A stretch of DNA of 64,000 bases from Thermohalobaculum sp965247385 (GTDB lineage Bacteria > Pseudomonadota > Alphaproteobacteria > Rhodobacterales > Rhodobacteraceae): contig CBDFHG010000002.1 in the NCBI GenBank assembly GCA_965247385.1, positions 1,364,001 to 1,428,000 of the forward strand, read 5' to 3'. Every line of letters starts with the position of its first letter. Position 1 is the first letter of the stretch. The position numbers and the translations under genes were made by a program. The notes beneath the pieces are model-generated. The model saw only the letters and a list, made by a program, of their open reading frames with translations, did no database searches and was not told where the DNA came from. Shown in pieces: positions 33,675 through 42,104 of this stretch.

Positions 33675-34194
33675 GGGTCTGTTGAGATTCAGGATTCTCA
33701 TCCCGGCCAATTTCTGAATCAATCTCCCAAGACGAGGGAGCAGTCAATGACCAGAACGATACTGACGGATGCGCAATGGGAGAAGATGGAGCCGCATTGC
33801 CCGGGAAAGACATCCGACCCGGGCCGGGCCGGCGACGGGCGGCTGTTTCTGGAGGCGGTGCTGTGGATTGCGCGCACCGGTGCGCCGTGGCGTGACCTGC
33901 CCGAGACTTTCGGACACTGGAACTCGGTGTTCATACGGTTCCGCTACTGGGTTCAACGCGATGTTTTCATCAGCGCGGCGCCGGGATCATGATCTCGCAA
34001 CACCCCAACCGGGTGGCGCCTCGCGAGATCGACACCGAGGCCTGCAAATGGCGCCACCTCATTGAGAATTTCTTCTGTAGTCTCAAAAACTTCAAACGCA
34101 TCGCACTGCGGGCCTGCAAGACCGACAGCAGTTTCTCGGCAATGATCTACGCCGGTGCAGCCGTGATAAACTCAAGATGAATCTCAACAGACCC
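33675..34194 (+). mobile_element. IS5-family (IS427-type) relic with internal deletion, 520 bp
   Basis: Terminal inverted repeats: GGGTCTGTTGAGATTCA (33675-33691) and its exact reverse complement at 34178-34194. Only the two ends of the transposase remain between them. A second, smaller fragment of the same IS lies at 58755-58838. The right end abuts the enolase-superfamily gene, whose stop codon uses the last IS base. Confidence 0.85.
33747..34180 (+). pseudogene. IS427-type transposase, internally deleted
   Basis: 5' part from ATG 33747 reads TILTDAQWEKMEPHCPGK, DGRLFLEAVLWIARTGAPWR, DLPETFGHWNSVFIRFRYW, the N-terminal half of IS427-type transposases. 3' part from about 33989 reads EIDTEACKWRHLIENFFCSL, KNFKRIALRACKTDSSF, AAVINSR, the C-terminal catalytic region. 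The middle, with the first two acidic catalytic residues, is missing and the halves are in different frames. Confidence 0.85.
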
Positions 34195-35294
34195 TAGTTG
34201 ACCGGCGCCAACAGGTTACTCCGTACGGCGATTCCGAGGCCAATGCCCCCGCTTGGCGCACGGAGGGTGCCACCTCTGCCAAAGCGCAACCGTGGCGAGG
34301 CCAGGTCGCGTGCCAGCAGATAGCCGCCATAGGCGCATTCCGCCGCGATCAGATCGGCCCCGCAGGCCGAAGCCAGCGCCAGCCCGGCTCGGGTCAGTAT
34401 ACTGGTTTCGCCAACGTGGCAGCCGAGGAGTACGCCAAGTCGGCGTTGCCGCGCGATCCGCAGCATATCCAGGCTGCGAAGCAGGCCGCCATGTTTCGAC
34501 ACCCTGAGATTGACGATCCATTGCGCCCCGTCTACGGCGGCAAGGTCTTCGGCGCCGATCGCGCTCTCGTCCAGAATGATCCGGGTGCCGGTCGCCGCTG
34601 CGACATCGTTCATCCCGGAAAAATCGCGCGGCGCCAGCGGTTCTTCGATCGCCCAGACCGGGGCTTCGGTGGCTTTGAGATGGGTGACGCAATCCCCAGG
34701 GTTCTGAAACAGGTTGTTGGCGTCGACACGCAACCGGGCGCCGGGGCCAAGAACCCGGAGAATGATCGACACCCGGGCGCGGTCTGCGGTCACCTCGCTC
34801 GACAGCTTCACTTTGGCATTGGTCATGCCGAACAACCGGTAGCCCGCGCCGATCGCGCCAGCCGCCAGGCGGCTGGTGACGCCGAAAACCGAGGAGATCG
34901 TGATCGGGCGCGGCGGCGGCAGGCCGAGATACGCCTCGATGCCCTGCCCCGCGCGTTGCGCAAACAGATCGATCAGGGCGATCTCGACCGCGGCGAAGGC
35001 CGAAGGGTTCGCGTCGATCGCTTCGCCATGGGCAGCAATCCAGGCGCGCAGGCCGGGCAGATCGCGGATATCGGATTCGAGACTGGCCCGGTGCGCATTG
35101 AAAAACCCGGCGGCGCTGCCGATCGTCTCGCCGGTAACGTAGCCGCGCGGGCACCCCTCGCCGAAGCCGGTAATGCCGTCGGCGCGGGCGATGCAGATGA
35201 CATTCTCGGTCTCGGACCGGGTTGCCGAGCCGTGGGAGAAGCGCATCCGGAACCGGGCCGGGAAGGTCATCAGGTCGAGTTGCACGACGCTCAT
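34194..35294 (-). CDS. Enolase-superfamily enzyme (muconate-lactonizing subgroup-like)
   Basis: A 366-residue product with the enolase-superfamily residues in order: KVK (in TNAKVKLSS, about residue 160), metal ligand DAN (RLRVDANNLF), second ligand EE (WAIEEPLAP), third ligand DES (RIILDESAIG), and the second-face lysine in LRVSKHGG. KxK plus C-terminal K marks the MLE subgroup (cycloisomerases, OSBS, dipeptide epimerases); the substrate cannot be told. ATG 35294 overlaps the GH3 stop (ATGA). Its stop lies at the IS427 end, so its C-terminus may be altered. Confidence 0.75.
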   Translation of the reverse strand: MSVVQLDLMTFPARFRMRFSHGSATRSETENVICIARADGITGFGEGCPRGYVTGETIGSAAGFFNAHRASLESDIRDLPGLRAWIAAHGEAIDANPSAFAAVEIALIDLFAQRAGQGIEAYLGLPPPRPITISSVFGVTSRLAAGAIGAGYRLFGMTNAKVKLSSEVTADRARVSIILRVLGPGARLRVDANNLFQNPGDCVTHLKATEAPVWAIEEPLAPRDFSGMNDVAAATGTRIILDESAIGAEDLAAVDGAQWIVNLRVSKHGGLLRSLDMLRIARQRRLGVLLGCHVGETSILTRAGLALASACGADLIAAECAYGGYLLARDLASPRLRFGRGGTLRAPSGGIGLGIAVRSNLLAPVN

Positions 35295-36952
35295 TCCCCG
35301 CTCTCCCACCGGTGAGGGTTGAAGTCGAACTGCCACCGCGCGGCATCGGCCAGCAGCGGCAGCTTGACCTGCGCCTCGCGCTGGCCGGCAGCGACGGCGG
35401 CGGCCTTCACCGCCTCGCCCGTGCCCGGCCTCACGAAGACGACCTCGGCGGGCGACAACCTGCCGGAGAACCGCTTGGCCGCGTATTCGATGTTGCCCTC
35501 ACATAATGCCGCGTCGAACGCCGCCCCGGCTTCGACCGTGCGGCCCTGCGGCGGCGGCGCATCGGCCTCGTGAAACAGCCGGTAAATGGCCGCTTGCGGG
35601 TCGGCAATCGCGATAAAGAAGGCGGGCGCGACGCCACGAAGCCGCGCCACCCGGCGCACCGCTTCGATGACCTGTGTCTCGTGGATTTTCTCACCGGTGA
35701 TCGAGGTCACGCCCTGCCCCTTGCGCAAAAACCCGATCGTCGGGCACGCGCCGAGGCGACCCGTCACCTCGACCACATCGTTGATGTGATAGCGGTACAG
35801 ACCCGACGGCGTGGTGGCGAAGACGTAGTAGCAACGGCCCGCCTCGATCTGATCCAGCCAGAGGAAGTTCGCTTCCCCGCGCTCCCAACAGCCCTCCTCG
35901 ACGAATTCGAACACGGTGTGGCGGATATCCGGCAGGCAAAGATTGGCGCCGGCATCGACATTGATCGTGCCGATAAATTCGCTGGCGCGGTAGCCGATCT
36001 CGACCACCTGCAACTCCGGCGGCAGCATCGGCCGAAGCTGGTCCAGCGCGACGCCGCAATTTCCGCCGATCCAACTCGCCATGGTATCGAGCCGGGACCA
36101 TGCCTGGCCCAGCGGCGCGCCCTGCGCCAGCAAACCTTCCAGCATCCTCGCCCGGCCCGGCTGCGCAGCAATGCTCGACATTGCGCCCTTGGCAATCTCG
36201 CCGGGACGCTCGGAGATCGTGAAGCTGCCGTCCGACAAATCGTGCAGCACCGTCTCGGCGTTGTGCTTGATATGGGCAAATACCGACAGCAGCGTCGAGG
36301 GGTTCGCCGTGATGATCCCGCTCAGATCGCCGGCACCCAGCATCGACAAGGCGTAGGCATGATATTTCTCGGTCGGGTCGACAATCTCGAAGGCCAGTTC
36401 CGGCAACGTAAACTTCTTGCGGACGAACGATGGTGCGGTGGCGTAGGTCTGACCCGAGGCCGAGCCGTAGGGCTGCCCGCTGGGTAACCGGCCTTCGACA
36501 TGTACGCCGCCAAACCCGGCGATTTGCCCGCTGAAAAACCCGGTCCCGCGATGCAGCGTCGCCGCGAAGACCCGCTGCGCCGCCCGTTGCGCCGCCTGCG
36601 CCGCCGCCGTGACCGGAAAATCGCGCGCAGGTCCGGTGGTGCCGCTGGTGCGCGCATAAAAGACCGGCGGCGCGGCGGTCAGCATGGCCTCCCCGCTCGA
36701 AGCCTGCCGCTGGATCGCCTCGGCAAGGCTGTCATGGGTTTGAACCGGAACCGCGGCGCGGAATGCGTCGGCTGAGGTCAACTGGTCGAAGCCATGCTCG
36801 CGCCCGAATTCGGTCGCCGCATTCGCCGCCAGGATGCGGCGCAGGACGCGCTCCTGCGCACGCCGCGGGTCGCGGGCATCGGCCAGGAGCGGACGCCGGT
36901 AAAGCAGATTCGCCGCGGCCAGCACAGCACGGGCGGCAAAGCCGAGACTCAT
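35291..36952 (-). CDS. GH3-like acyl-acid amido synthetase
   Basis: A 553-residue adenylating enzyme. The ATP-binding FYARTSGTTGPARDFPVT (about residues 97-114) is followed by TYATAPSFVRKKFT, YHAYALSMLGAGDLSGIITA, NCGVALDQLRPMLPPELQVV, EIGYRASEFIGTINVD, TPSGLYRYHINDVVEVTGR and the terminal-domain EKIHETQVIEAV. GH3 enzymes conjugate small acids to amino acids; bacterial members are widespread but poorly defined. ATG-type overlaps on both sides (sterol-desaturase-like stop upstream, enolase start downstream) show a tight operon. Confidence 0.85.
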   Translation of the reverse strand: MSLGFAARAVLAAANLLYRRPLLADARDPRRAQERVLRRILAANAATEFGREHGFDQLTSADAFRAAVPVQTHDSLAEAIQRQASSGEAMLTAAPPVFYARTSGTTGPARDFPVTAAAQAAQRAAQRVFAATLHRGTGFFSGQIAGFGGVHVEGRLPSGQPYGSASGQTYATAPSFVRKKFTLPELAFEIVDPTEKYHAYALSMLGAGDLSGIITANPSTLLSVFAHIKHNAETVLHDLSDGSFTISERPGEIAKGAMSSIAAQPGRARMLEGLLAQGAPLGQAWSRLDTMASWIGGNCGVALDQLRPMLPPELQVVEIGYRASEFIGTINVDAGANLCLPDIRHTVFEFVEEGCWERGEANFLWLDQIEAGRCYYVFATTPSGLYRYHINDVVEVTGRLGACPTIGFLRKGQGVTSITGEKIHETQVIEAVRRVARLRGVAPAFFIAIADPQAAIYRLFHEADAPPPQGRTVEAGAAFDAALCEGNIEYAAKRFSGRLSPAEVVFVRPGTGEAVKAAAVAAGQREAQVKLPLLADAARWQFDFNPHRWESGE

Positions 36953-38268
36953 GCCGGCCCCGACTCGCTGGAGTCACGATTTGGATCGACCGTGACCGGC
37001 GCCAATGTCTGGCCAAGGAAATCCTTCGGATAGGCGCGGTTTTGCAAGCCAATCTCGCCGACCTGCCGATCGGGCAGGAAGCGGGTACCGAACAGTGCAT
37101 CCCAGATGATCAGGTTGTTGCCGAAATTATTCTCGGATTCGCGCACGACGCGCGAGTGATGCCAGCGGTGCAACTCCGGCCCCGCGACGATCCAGTTCAG
37201 CGGACCCAGGCGCACATCGGCGTTCGAGTGCTGGAAGAACCCGTTCACCGAATAGAACACGAAATAGGCCGCCACCACCTCCGGCCTGACTCCGATCAGG
37301 ATAAACGGCGCGGCGTCGAACAGGAACTGGAGCGATTTCTCCAGCGGGTGGAACCGGCCGACATTGAGGAAATAGAGCTCCTCCGGCGCATGGTGAACCG
37401 CATGGAGCCGCCACAGAACCGCCCAGCGATGGGCTGCGCGGTGCAGCCAGTAGCGCATGAAGTCGGCCGCGGCGATCATCAGGATGGCCTGCAGGGCGAC
37501 CGGCCAATCATGCGGCCAAAGCCCGGCGGCCAGGCTATTGCCAAACGCGCCTGCGGCGGCACCGGCAATCGCCAGTGTCAACGCCGCCGGCAGGGCGACC
37601 TGCACCACCAGCAGATAAAGCGCATCCTGGGCGACGACGCGCCGACCTGGCAGCCAAGTATGGCGGTAGGGGGCCGCGAGTTCCAGAACCAGGATCGCCG
37701 AGGCGCCCAGTATCACCGGCAAATACGCCGCGAACTGGACCGGGGAATCGTGGCGCCGCAGCCAGAAGAACAGCGCACAAGAGGCAGCCATGACCGCCGG
37801 ATAGGCCAATGCCTGCGATAGCGCCCGCGCTGCCCGGCGCAGGCGCTCGCGCAATGGCTCACCGGCCAGATGAAAGGCGAAGATCAGCAACCATCCGGCC
37901 AGCACCAGATGGAAGGGTGTCGAGACCGGCTTGTCAAACCAGCCGCCCGGCGCGATTCCGGCAGCGCCAATGACGAAACGGCTGCCCATTGCACCGAGAT
38001 AGAGCGCCCCCACCACGAGAAGGGCCGCCGCCGTGCGCGGATGGGTACCGATCCGGCCCAGGCGCCAGATCGCCACCGCCATCGCGGCCAGTACCGCCAC
38101 CTGAACAGTTGCAAGGACAGCGTAGGGCACGGTTGCCATGTGCCACATCGCATCGGACGGCAATATCGCGGGGGCGATCGAACAGGCCACCGCCTGCCCC
38201 GCCACGCGGGCCAGGAATAACAGCGCCAGCAGCGTCAGCGCGAATCGGGTTCGTGAAATGCTATCCAC
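36949..38268 (-). CDS. Sterol desaturase/fatty acid hydroxylase-superfamily membrane protein
   Basis: The N-terminal half has several membrane helices (LLVVGALYLGAMGSRFVIGA, PAVMAASCALFFWL). The C-terminal hydroxylase domain carries the histidine clusters HRAAH (DFMRYWLHRAAHRW), HAVHH (LWRLHAVHHAPEEL) and HRWHH (GPELHRWHHS), the diiron ligands of the superfamily. GTG 38268 after GCGAGG was chosen; the frame is open to GTG 38346. Its stop overlaps the GH3 start, so it is first in a three-gene operon. Substrate (lipid or sterol-like) unknown. Confidence 0.8.
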   Translation of the reverse strand: MDSISRTRFALTLLALLFLARVAGQAVACSIAPAILPSDAMWHMATVPYAVLATVQVAVLAAMAVAIWRLGRIGTHPRTAAALLVVGALYLGAMGSRFVIGAAGIAPGGWFDKPVSTPFHLVLAGWLLIFAFHLAGEPLRERLRRAARALSQALAYPAVMAASCALFFWLRRHDSPVQFAAYLPVILGASAILVLELAAPYRHTWLPGRRVVAQDALYLLVVQVALPAALTLAIAGAAAGAFGNSLAAGLWPHDWPVALQAILMIAAADFMRYWLHRAAHRWAVLWRLHAVHHAPEELYFLNVGRFHPLEKSLQFLFDAAPFILIGVRPEVVAAYFVFYSVNGFFQHSNADVRLGPLNWIVAGPELHRWHHSRVVRESENNFGNNLIIWDALFGTRFLPDRQVGEIGLQNRAYPKDFLGQTLAPVTVDPNRDSSESGPA

Positions 38269-38492
38269 ATACACCTCGCAGCTTCGTTCGACCTCCTCGG
38301 GCGACAATACCACATTTGTTGCGGGCTGTCTGTATGCGAAATGCACGGATCAAGGCTGCGTTGCCCGTTCTCACCGACGCGAACACCAACGTCCGCCCGG
38401 TGAGATCAGGTATAGGGATTGCATTTCTAGCGGGGCCAGCCCCATCCTTCGGGCCCCATCCTTCCGGCAACGAATCATGCAGGAGACCGTCT

Positions 38493-39785
38493 ATGCCTGA
38501 CGACCGCCATGTAACGACCGAAACAGACCTCATCGAACGTGCAAGACAGGTCTTGCCAGCCGGAGGGTTCGGCAATTTCGCCACGGATATCGTGATCGCC
38601 CGGGGCAAGGGTGGCCGGGTCTGGGATGAAAGCGGCAACGAGTATGTCGATTTCCTGCTCGGCTCCGGCCCGATGCTGGTGGGCCATGGCCATCCGGATG
38701 TGCTGGCCGCCGTCGAGCGGCAGTTGCCGAACGGCGTGACCTTCTTCGCCAACAATGCCCAGGGCATCAAGTTGGCCGAGACGATATGCGACGCGGTCGC
38801 CTGCGCCGAAAAGCTGCGATTTGTCAGTACCGGCTCCGAGGCGGTCATGTATGCCATGCGCCTGGCCCGCGCGCATACCGGCCGCGACCTGATCCTGAAA
38901 TTCGAGGGCGGTTACCATGGCATGAGCGAATCGTCGCTAATGAGCCTGGCACCGAAGATACTGGCCAACTATCCGCTGGCGGTGCCGGATTCCGCCGGGA
39001 TTCCCTCCTCGGTTCGCGACAATGTCTTGGTCGCGCCGTTCAACGACACCGAGGTTGCCCGGCAGCTGATCGATGCCCATGCCGACCAGCTGGCGGCGAT
39101 TATCGTCGAGCCGTTCCAGCGCCTGCTCGCACCACAGCCGGGTTTCCTGGAATTCCTGCGCGACGAGACCGAACGCCGCGGCATCCCGCTGATCTTCGAC
39201 GAGATCGTGACCGGATTCCGCCTCGCCTATGGCGGTGGGCAGGAGCTGTACGGCGTGACCCCGGACCTCTGTACGCTGGGCAAGGTCATCGGCGGCGGGT
39301 TTCCCTTGGCGGCAATCGCGGGCAAGGACGAGATCATGGCGCATTTCGACATGGAACGGGTGGGCACGGACGGTTTCACCCTCCAGATCGGCACCCTCAG
39401 CGGCAACCCGGTCGCCTCGGCCGCGGGGAGTGCTACAATGGAAATCCTGCGCCGCCCTGGCTCCTATGACCGGATCCAGGCGACCGGACGCGCGATCATG
39501 CAGGCGCTGGAGGAGAATTTCTCCCGTGTCGGCATCCCGACCCGGATTGCCGGCCTCCCGGCGGTATTCGACGTGGTGTTCACCGACCGGCCAGTGCGCA
39601 ATTACCGCGACCTCCTTGCCGGCGACGCGGCACGGAAGAATCGCTTCGACGAATTGCTGCGTCAGCATGGCATCCTGAAGTCGCCGCACAAGTTCTACAT
39701 CTCGCTCGCTCACGACGACGCCGACATCGCCCAAACGGTCCAGGCAATCGCCTGGGCCGCGGATGTGATGGAATCGGAGGCTTGA
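38493..39785 (+). CDS. Class III aminotransferase, glutamate-1-semialdehyde aminomutase-like
   Basis: A 430-residue PLP enzyme: VWDESGNEYVDFLLGSGPML, GHGHPDVLAAVERQLPNG, LRFVSTGSEAVMYAMRLARA, KFEGGYHGMSE, PLIFDEIVTGFRL and the PLP-lysine motif TLGKVIGGGFPLAAIAG. HemL-like, but a house-keeping HemL role is uncertain because many paralogues act on other amines. ATG 38493 has AGGAG 8 bp upstream. Divergent from the sterol-desaturase-like operon; followed by tRNA-Asn and the IclR gene. Confidence 0.82.
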   Translation: MPDDRHVTTETDLIERARQVLPAGGFGNFATDIVIARGKGGRVWDESGNEYVDFLLGSGPMLVGHGHPDVLAAVERQLPNGVTFFANNAQGIKLAETICDAVACAEKLRFVSTGSEAVMYAMRLARAHTGRDLILKFEGGYHGMSESSLMSLAPKILANYPLAVPDSAGIPSSVRDNVLVAPFNDTEVARQLIDAHADQLAAIIVEPFQRLLAPQPGFLEFLRDETERRGIPLIFDEIVTGFRLAYGGGQELYGVTPDLCTLGKVIGGGFPLAAIAGKDEIMAHFDMERVGTDGFTLQIGTLSGNPVASAAGSATMEILRRPGSYDRIQATGRAIMQALEENFSRVGIPTRIAGLPAVFDVVFTDRPVRNYRDLLAGDAARKNRFDELLRQHGILKSPHKFYISLAHDDADIAQTVQAIAWAADVMESEA

Positions 39786-39813
39786 GAGAGGACGGGAAAA
39801 CCCATGGAAAGAT

Positions 39814-39888
39814 TGGCTCCGGCGGTTGGATTCGAACCAACGACCCACGGATTAACAGTCCGATGCTCTACCACTGAGCTACGCCGGA
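39814..39888 (-). tRNA. tRNA-Asn (anticodon GTT)
   Basis: The minus strand starts TCCGGCGTAGCTCAGTGGTA (acceptor arm, D-arm), has CTGTTAATC giving anticodon GTT, a GGTTCGAATCC T-arm, and CGCCGGA closing the acceptor stem. GCCA at the 3' end is encoded. All four stems can pair. Confidence 0.97.
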
Positions 39889-39988
39889 ATAGCCGATCTT
39901 CGGTGAGGTGAGAGGGCGTATAACAAAGGCGGTTGGTGGCGTCCAGTGGATTTAGTCCATCGCTGGACGGGTTGCGTTGCTGGCCGCG

Positions 39989-40786
39989 TTACCGGGCTGC
40001 AACCGGTGCCGCGCCCCCGTAATCACGGGTTGCTTCAAGAGCCACCTGAGCGATCATTCGGCCGAGAATGGGCAACCGGTCGACCGGAATCCGGGCGCTC
40101 GGACCAGAAACCGAGAGTGCGGCAACGGCCCGGCCGAACTCGTCGAACAGCGGCGCGGCGACGCAGCGCAGGCCCAGGGCATGCTCTTCGTCATCCACGG
40201 CGTAGCCAAGATTGTGGATTTCGTCGAGTTCCTCCTGAAGCCGCCCCCGGTCGGTGATGGTGCGCTGTGTCTCGCGCGGCAAAGCCATGGTCTCGAGGGC
40301 CCGCCGCCGCCGCGCTGTCTCCATATGCGCCAGAAGCACTTTGCCGGCCCCCGAAGAATGCATCAGAACCCGACCGCCGACACCGGTAAGCGCCCGCATG
40401 GCATGGCGGGATTCGATCTGGCCGATGCAGATCGCCTCGTGGTCGCTCTCGACGAACAGGTTGGCGGTTTCGCCAGACAACTCCATCAGGCGGCGCAGAT
40501 AGGGGCGGGTGAGGCTGAGCTTGTCCCGGCTGCGGGCAAAGGCGGTGCCGACGAAGAAGGCGGCGACGCCAATGCGCCAAAGCCCGCCCTGGGGGTCGGG
40601 CCGGACGAAGTGTTCCGATTCGAGCGTCGTCAAGAGCCGGTGCGTCGTCGATGGCGGCAACACCGCCGACTCGGAAAGCTCGGTCAACGACATGCCGTCG
40701 CCGCTTTCCGCCAAGTGGCGCAATAGCGTCAACGCCCGGGTAAGCGAGCGCACCTGCCCGGAAGATTTCGTTTTGCCGTCACTCAT
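39989..40786 (-). CDS. IclR-family transcriptional regulator
   Basis: A 265-residue regulator. The N-terminal winged helix reads SLTRALTLLRHLAESGDGMS, LTELSESAVLPPSTTHRLLT, TLESEHFVRPDPQGGLWRIG. The ligand-binding domain has CIGQIESRHAMRALTGVGG, MHSSGAGKVLLAHM and the C-terminal RCVAAPLFDEFGRAVAALSV, all IclR hallmarks. Start ATG 40786 with GAGG upstream (GTG 40795 possible). Target genes are not obvious; the class III aminotransferase is the nearest candidate. The R-M transposon landed 70 bp upstream of its start. Confidence 0.92.
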   Translation of the reverse strand: MSDGKTKSSGQVRSLTRALTLLRHLAESGDGMSLTELSESAVLPPSTTHRLLTTLESEHFVRPDPQGGLWRIGVAAFFVGTAFARSRDKLSLTRPYLRRLMELSGETANLFVESDHEAICIGQIESRHAMRALTGVGGRVLMHSSGAGKVLLAHMETARRRRALETMALPRETQRTITDRGRLQEELDEIHNLGYAVDDEEHALGLRCVAAPLFDEFGRAVAALSVSGPSARIPVDRLPILGRMIAQVALEATRDYGGAAPVAAR

Positions 40787-40940
40787 TGCCGTCACCTCAG
40801 TTTATGAAAACCATTTCCATAAGAGAGGAAATACCGTGTTTTCGGTGTAGGGAAAGGGATTTATATACTTAATTGCACTAAAACATTTGACATAATCTTT
40901 CATTATCGGTACAATTAAGTATCAAAAGGAGTTAGGCACT

Positions 40941-41899
40941 ATGAAAGATCATATGAGTATCCCAGAGTTTTACAAACGGTTCCCGACAGAGAACGCTTGT
41001 AAGGACTTTATCGTTGAAGAACGCTGGAACGGTAAACCTGTTTGCCCTCACTGCGGCCACGACAAGATTTACAATCTGTCCGGCAAGATGGGCTATAAAT
41101 GCGGGAATTGCAAAGAACGGTTCAGCGTCCGCACGGGCACTGTCATGGAAAGCTCAAGGCTGCCCCTGCAAACTTGGCTCTTAGCCATCTATATGATGAC
41201 GACGGCTCGCAAGGGTATCTCTAGCGTCCAGTTCGCCAAGGAATTAGGCATCACACAAAAGACCGCATGGTTCCTTGAGCATCGTATCCGTGAGGCTTGC
41301 GTCGGAAGCCAAGCGCCGCTGTCCGGTGAAATCGAGATTGACGAAACCTACATAGGCGGCAAAGAGAAGAATAAACATAGCAAGAAAAAACTCCGGGCTG
41401 GCCGGGGCGCCGTCGGCAAGCAACCTGTCCTAGGCATGCGTGAAAGATATGGCCCGGTACGCACCACACTGGTTCAAAAAGCGAACAAGAAGACCTTGCA
41501 CATTAAAATTCGTCAAAGCGTGACGCTTGGCTCCACGATCTACACCGACGAACATGCTGGATATTGTGGCATGCCCGAATGTAAGCATCGCGCCGTCCGC
41601 CACAGTGCCGGTGAATACGTGAACGGACAGGCAAGTACCAATGGAATCGAGTCCTTTTGGGCGCTTCTAAGCGCGGATACTACGGCACGCATCACTGGTG
41701 GAGTGTCAAACACACGCATCGCTATATCGCCGAGTACGAACACCGGCAGAACACAATTGGCTTGTCCGGCGAACCCGCGCTTGGTAATTTGATTCGCAAG
41801 GGTGACGGAAAGAGGTTGACCTATATTGATCTGATCGCCCAGTCAGGGAGCAGTCATGCCGAAGCAGGAAACGATTTTGCCACTCGAGGAAACCTTTGA
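40941..41899 (+). pseudogene. IS1595-family transposase with a single -1 frameshift near the C-terminus
   Basis: From ATG 40941 (preceded by AAGGAG): zinc ribbon CPHCGHDKIY...YKCGNCKERF (Cys 35, 38, 54, 57), helix LPLQTWLLAIYMMTTARKGI, catalytic Asp134 in EIEIDETYIGGK, Asp203 in STIYTDEHAGY and Glu237 in NGIESFWALL. At 41670 the frame should continue KRGYYGTHHWWSVKHTHRYI, but this follows only in another frame (41669-41899), so one base has been lost. The native C-terminus would end about 41899, overlapping the small ORF. Probably inactive unless rescued in trans. Confidence 0.85.
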
Positions 41900-42104
41900 C
41901 GAAGCAGTGCGGAAGGTGGTTCAAAGTAAACCGTGGACGCGCCGCAAAAAGCCTGTTAAAATAAAGTCGGGACAGTCCGACAGTCCGACAGTCCGACAGT
42001 CCGACAGTCCGACAGTCCGACAGTCCGACAGTCCGACAGTCCGACAGTCCGACAGTCCGACAGTCCGACAGTCCGACAGTCCGACAGGAAGCCGCGAGGC
42101 GTAG
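41856..42104 (+). CDS. Small basic ORF running into octamer repeats, likely N-terminal leader for the methyltransferase when in phase
   Basis: ATG 41856 opens MPKQETILPLEETFDEAVRK and VVQSKPWTRRKKPVKIK, then the repeats encode SDSPTVRQ over and over until TAG 42102-42104. A short FDEAV..VV..KP protein downstream of the transposase gene resembles accessory ORFs I associate with IS1595 elements of this type. Its current stop lies 26 bases before the methyltransferase ATG. With one octamer fewer, this frame would run straight into the methyltransferase. Confidence 0.6.
   Translation: MPKQETILPLEETFDEAVRKVVQSKPWTRRKKPVKIKSGQSDSPTVRQSDSPTVRQSDSPTVRQSDSPTVRQSDSPTGSREA
41971..42087 (+). repeat. Octanucleotide tandem repeat (GACAGTCC)14 plus partial unit
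   Basis: Fourteen perfect copies of GACAGTCC occupy 41971-42082, followed by GACAG. Because 8 is not a multiple of 3, each change in copy number shifts the downstream frame. All three frames are open through the tract (each encodes cycles of SDSPTVRQ). Such tracts vary by slipped-strand mispairing in phase-variable genes of other bacteria. Confidence 0.97.

Noticed and set aside
41664..41672. Programmed ribosomal frameshift in the IS1595-type transposase
   Set aside because: No slippery heptamer or following pseudoknot is evident at CTTCTAAGC; a one-base deletion explains it better.
41971..42087. CRISPR array
   Set aside because: The repeat is an 8-bp unit without spacers; it is a simple tandem tract, and no cas genes are present.
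41976..42095. SDSPTVRQ repeats as a functional repeat-domain protein
   Set aside because: All three frames of the tract encode the same cycle because 3 units make 24 bp; the peptide is a by-product of the DNA repeat, more likely a flexible linker.
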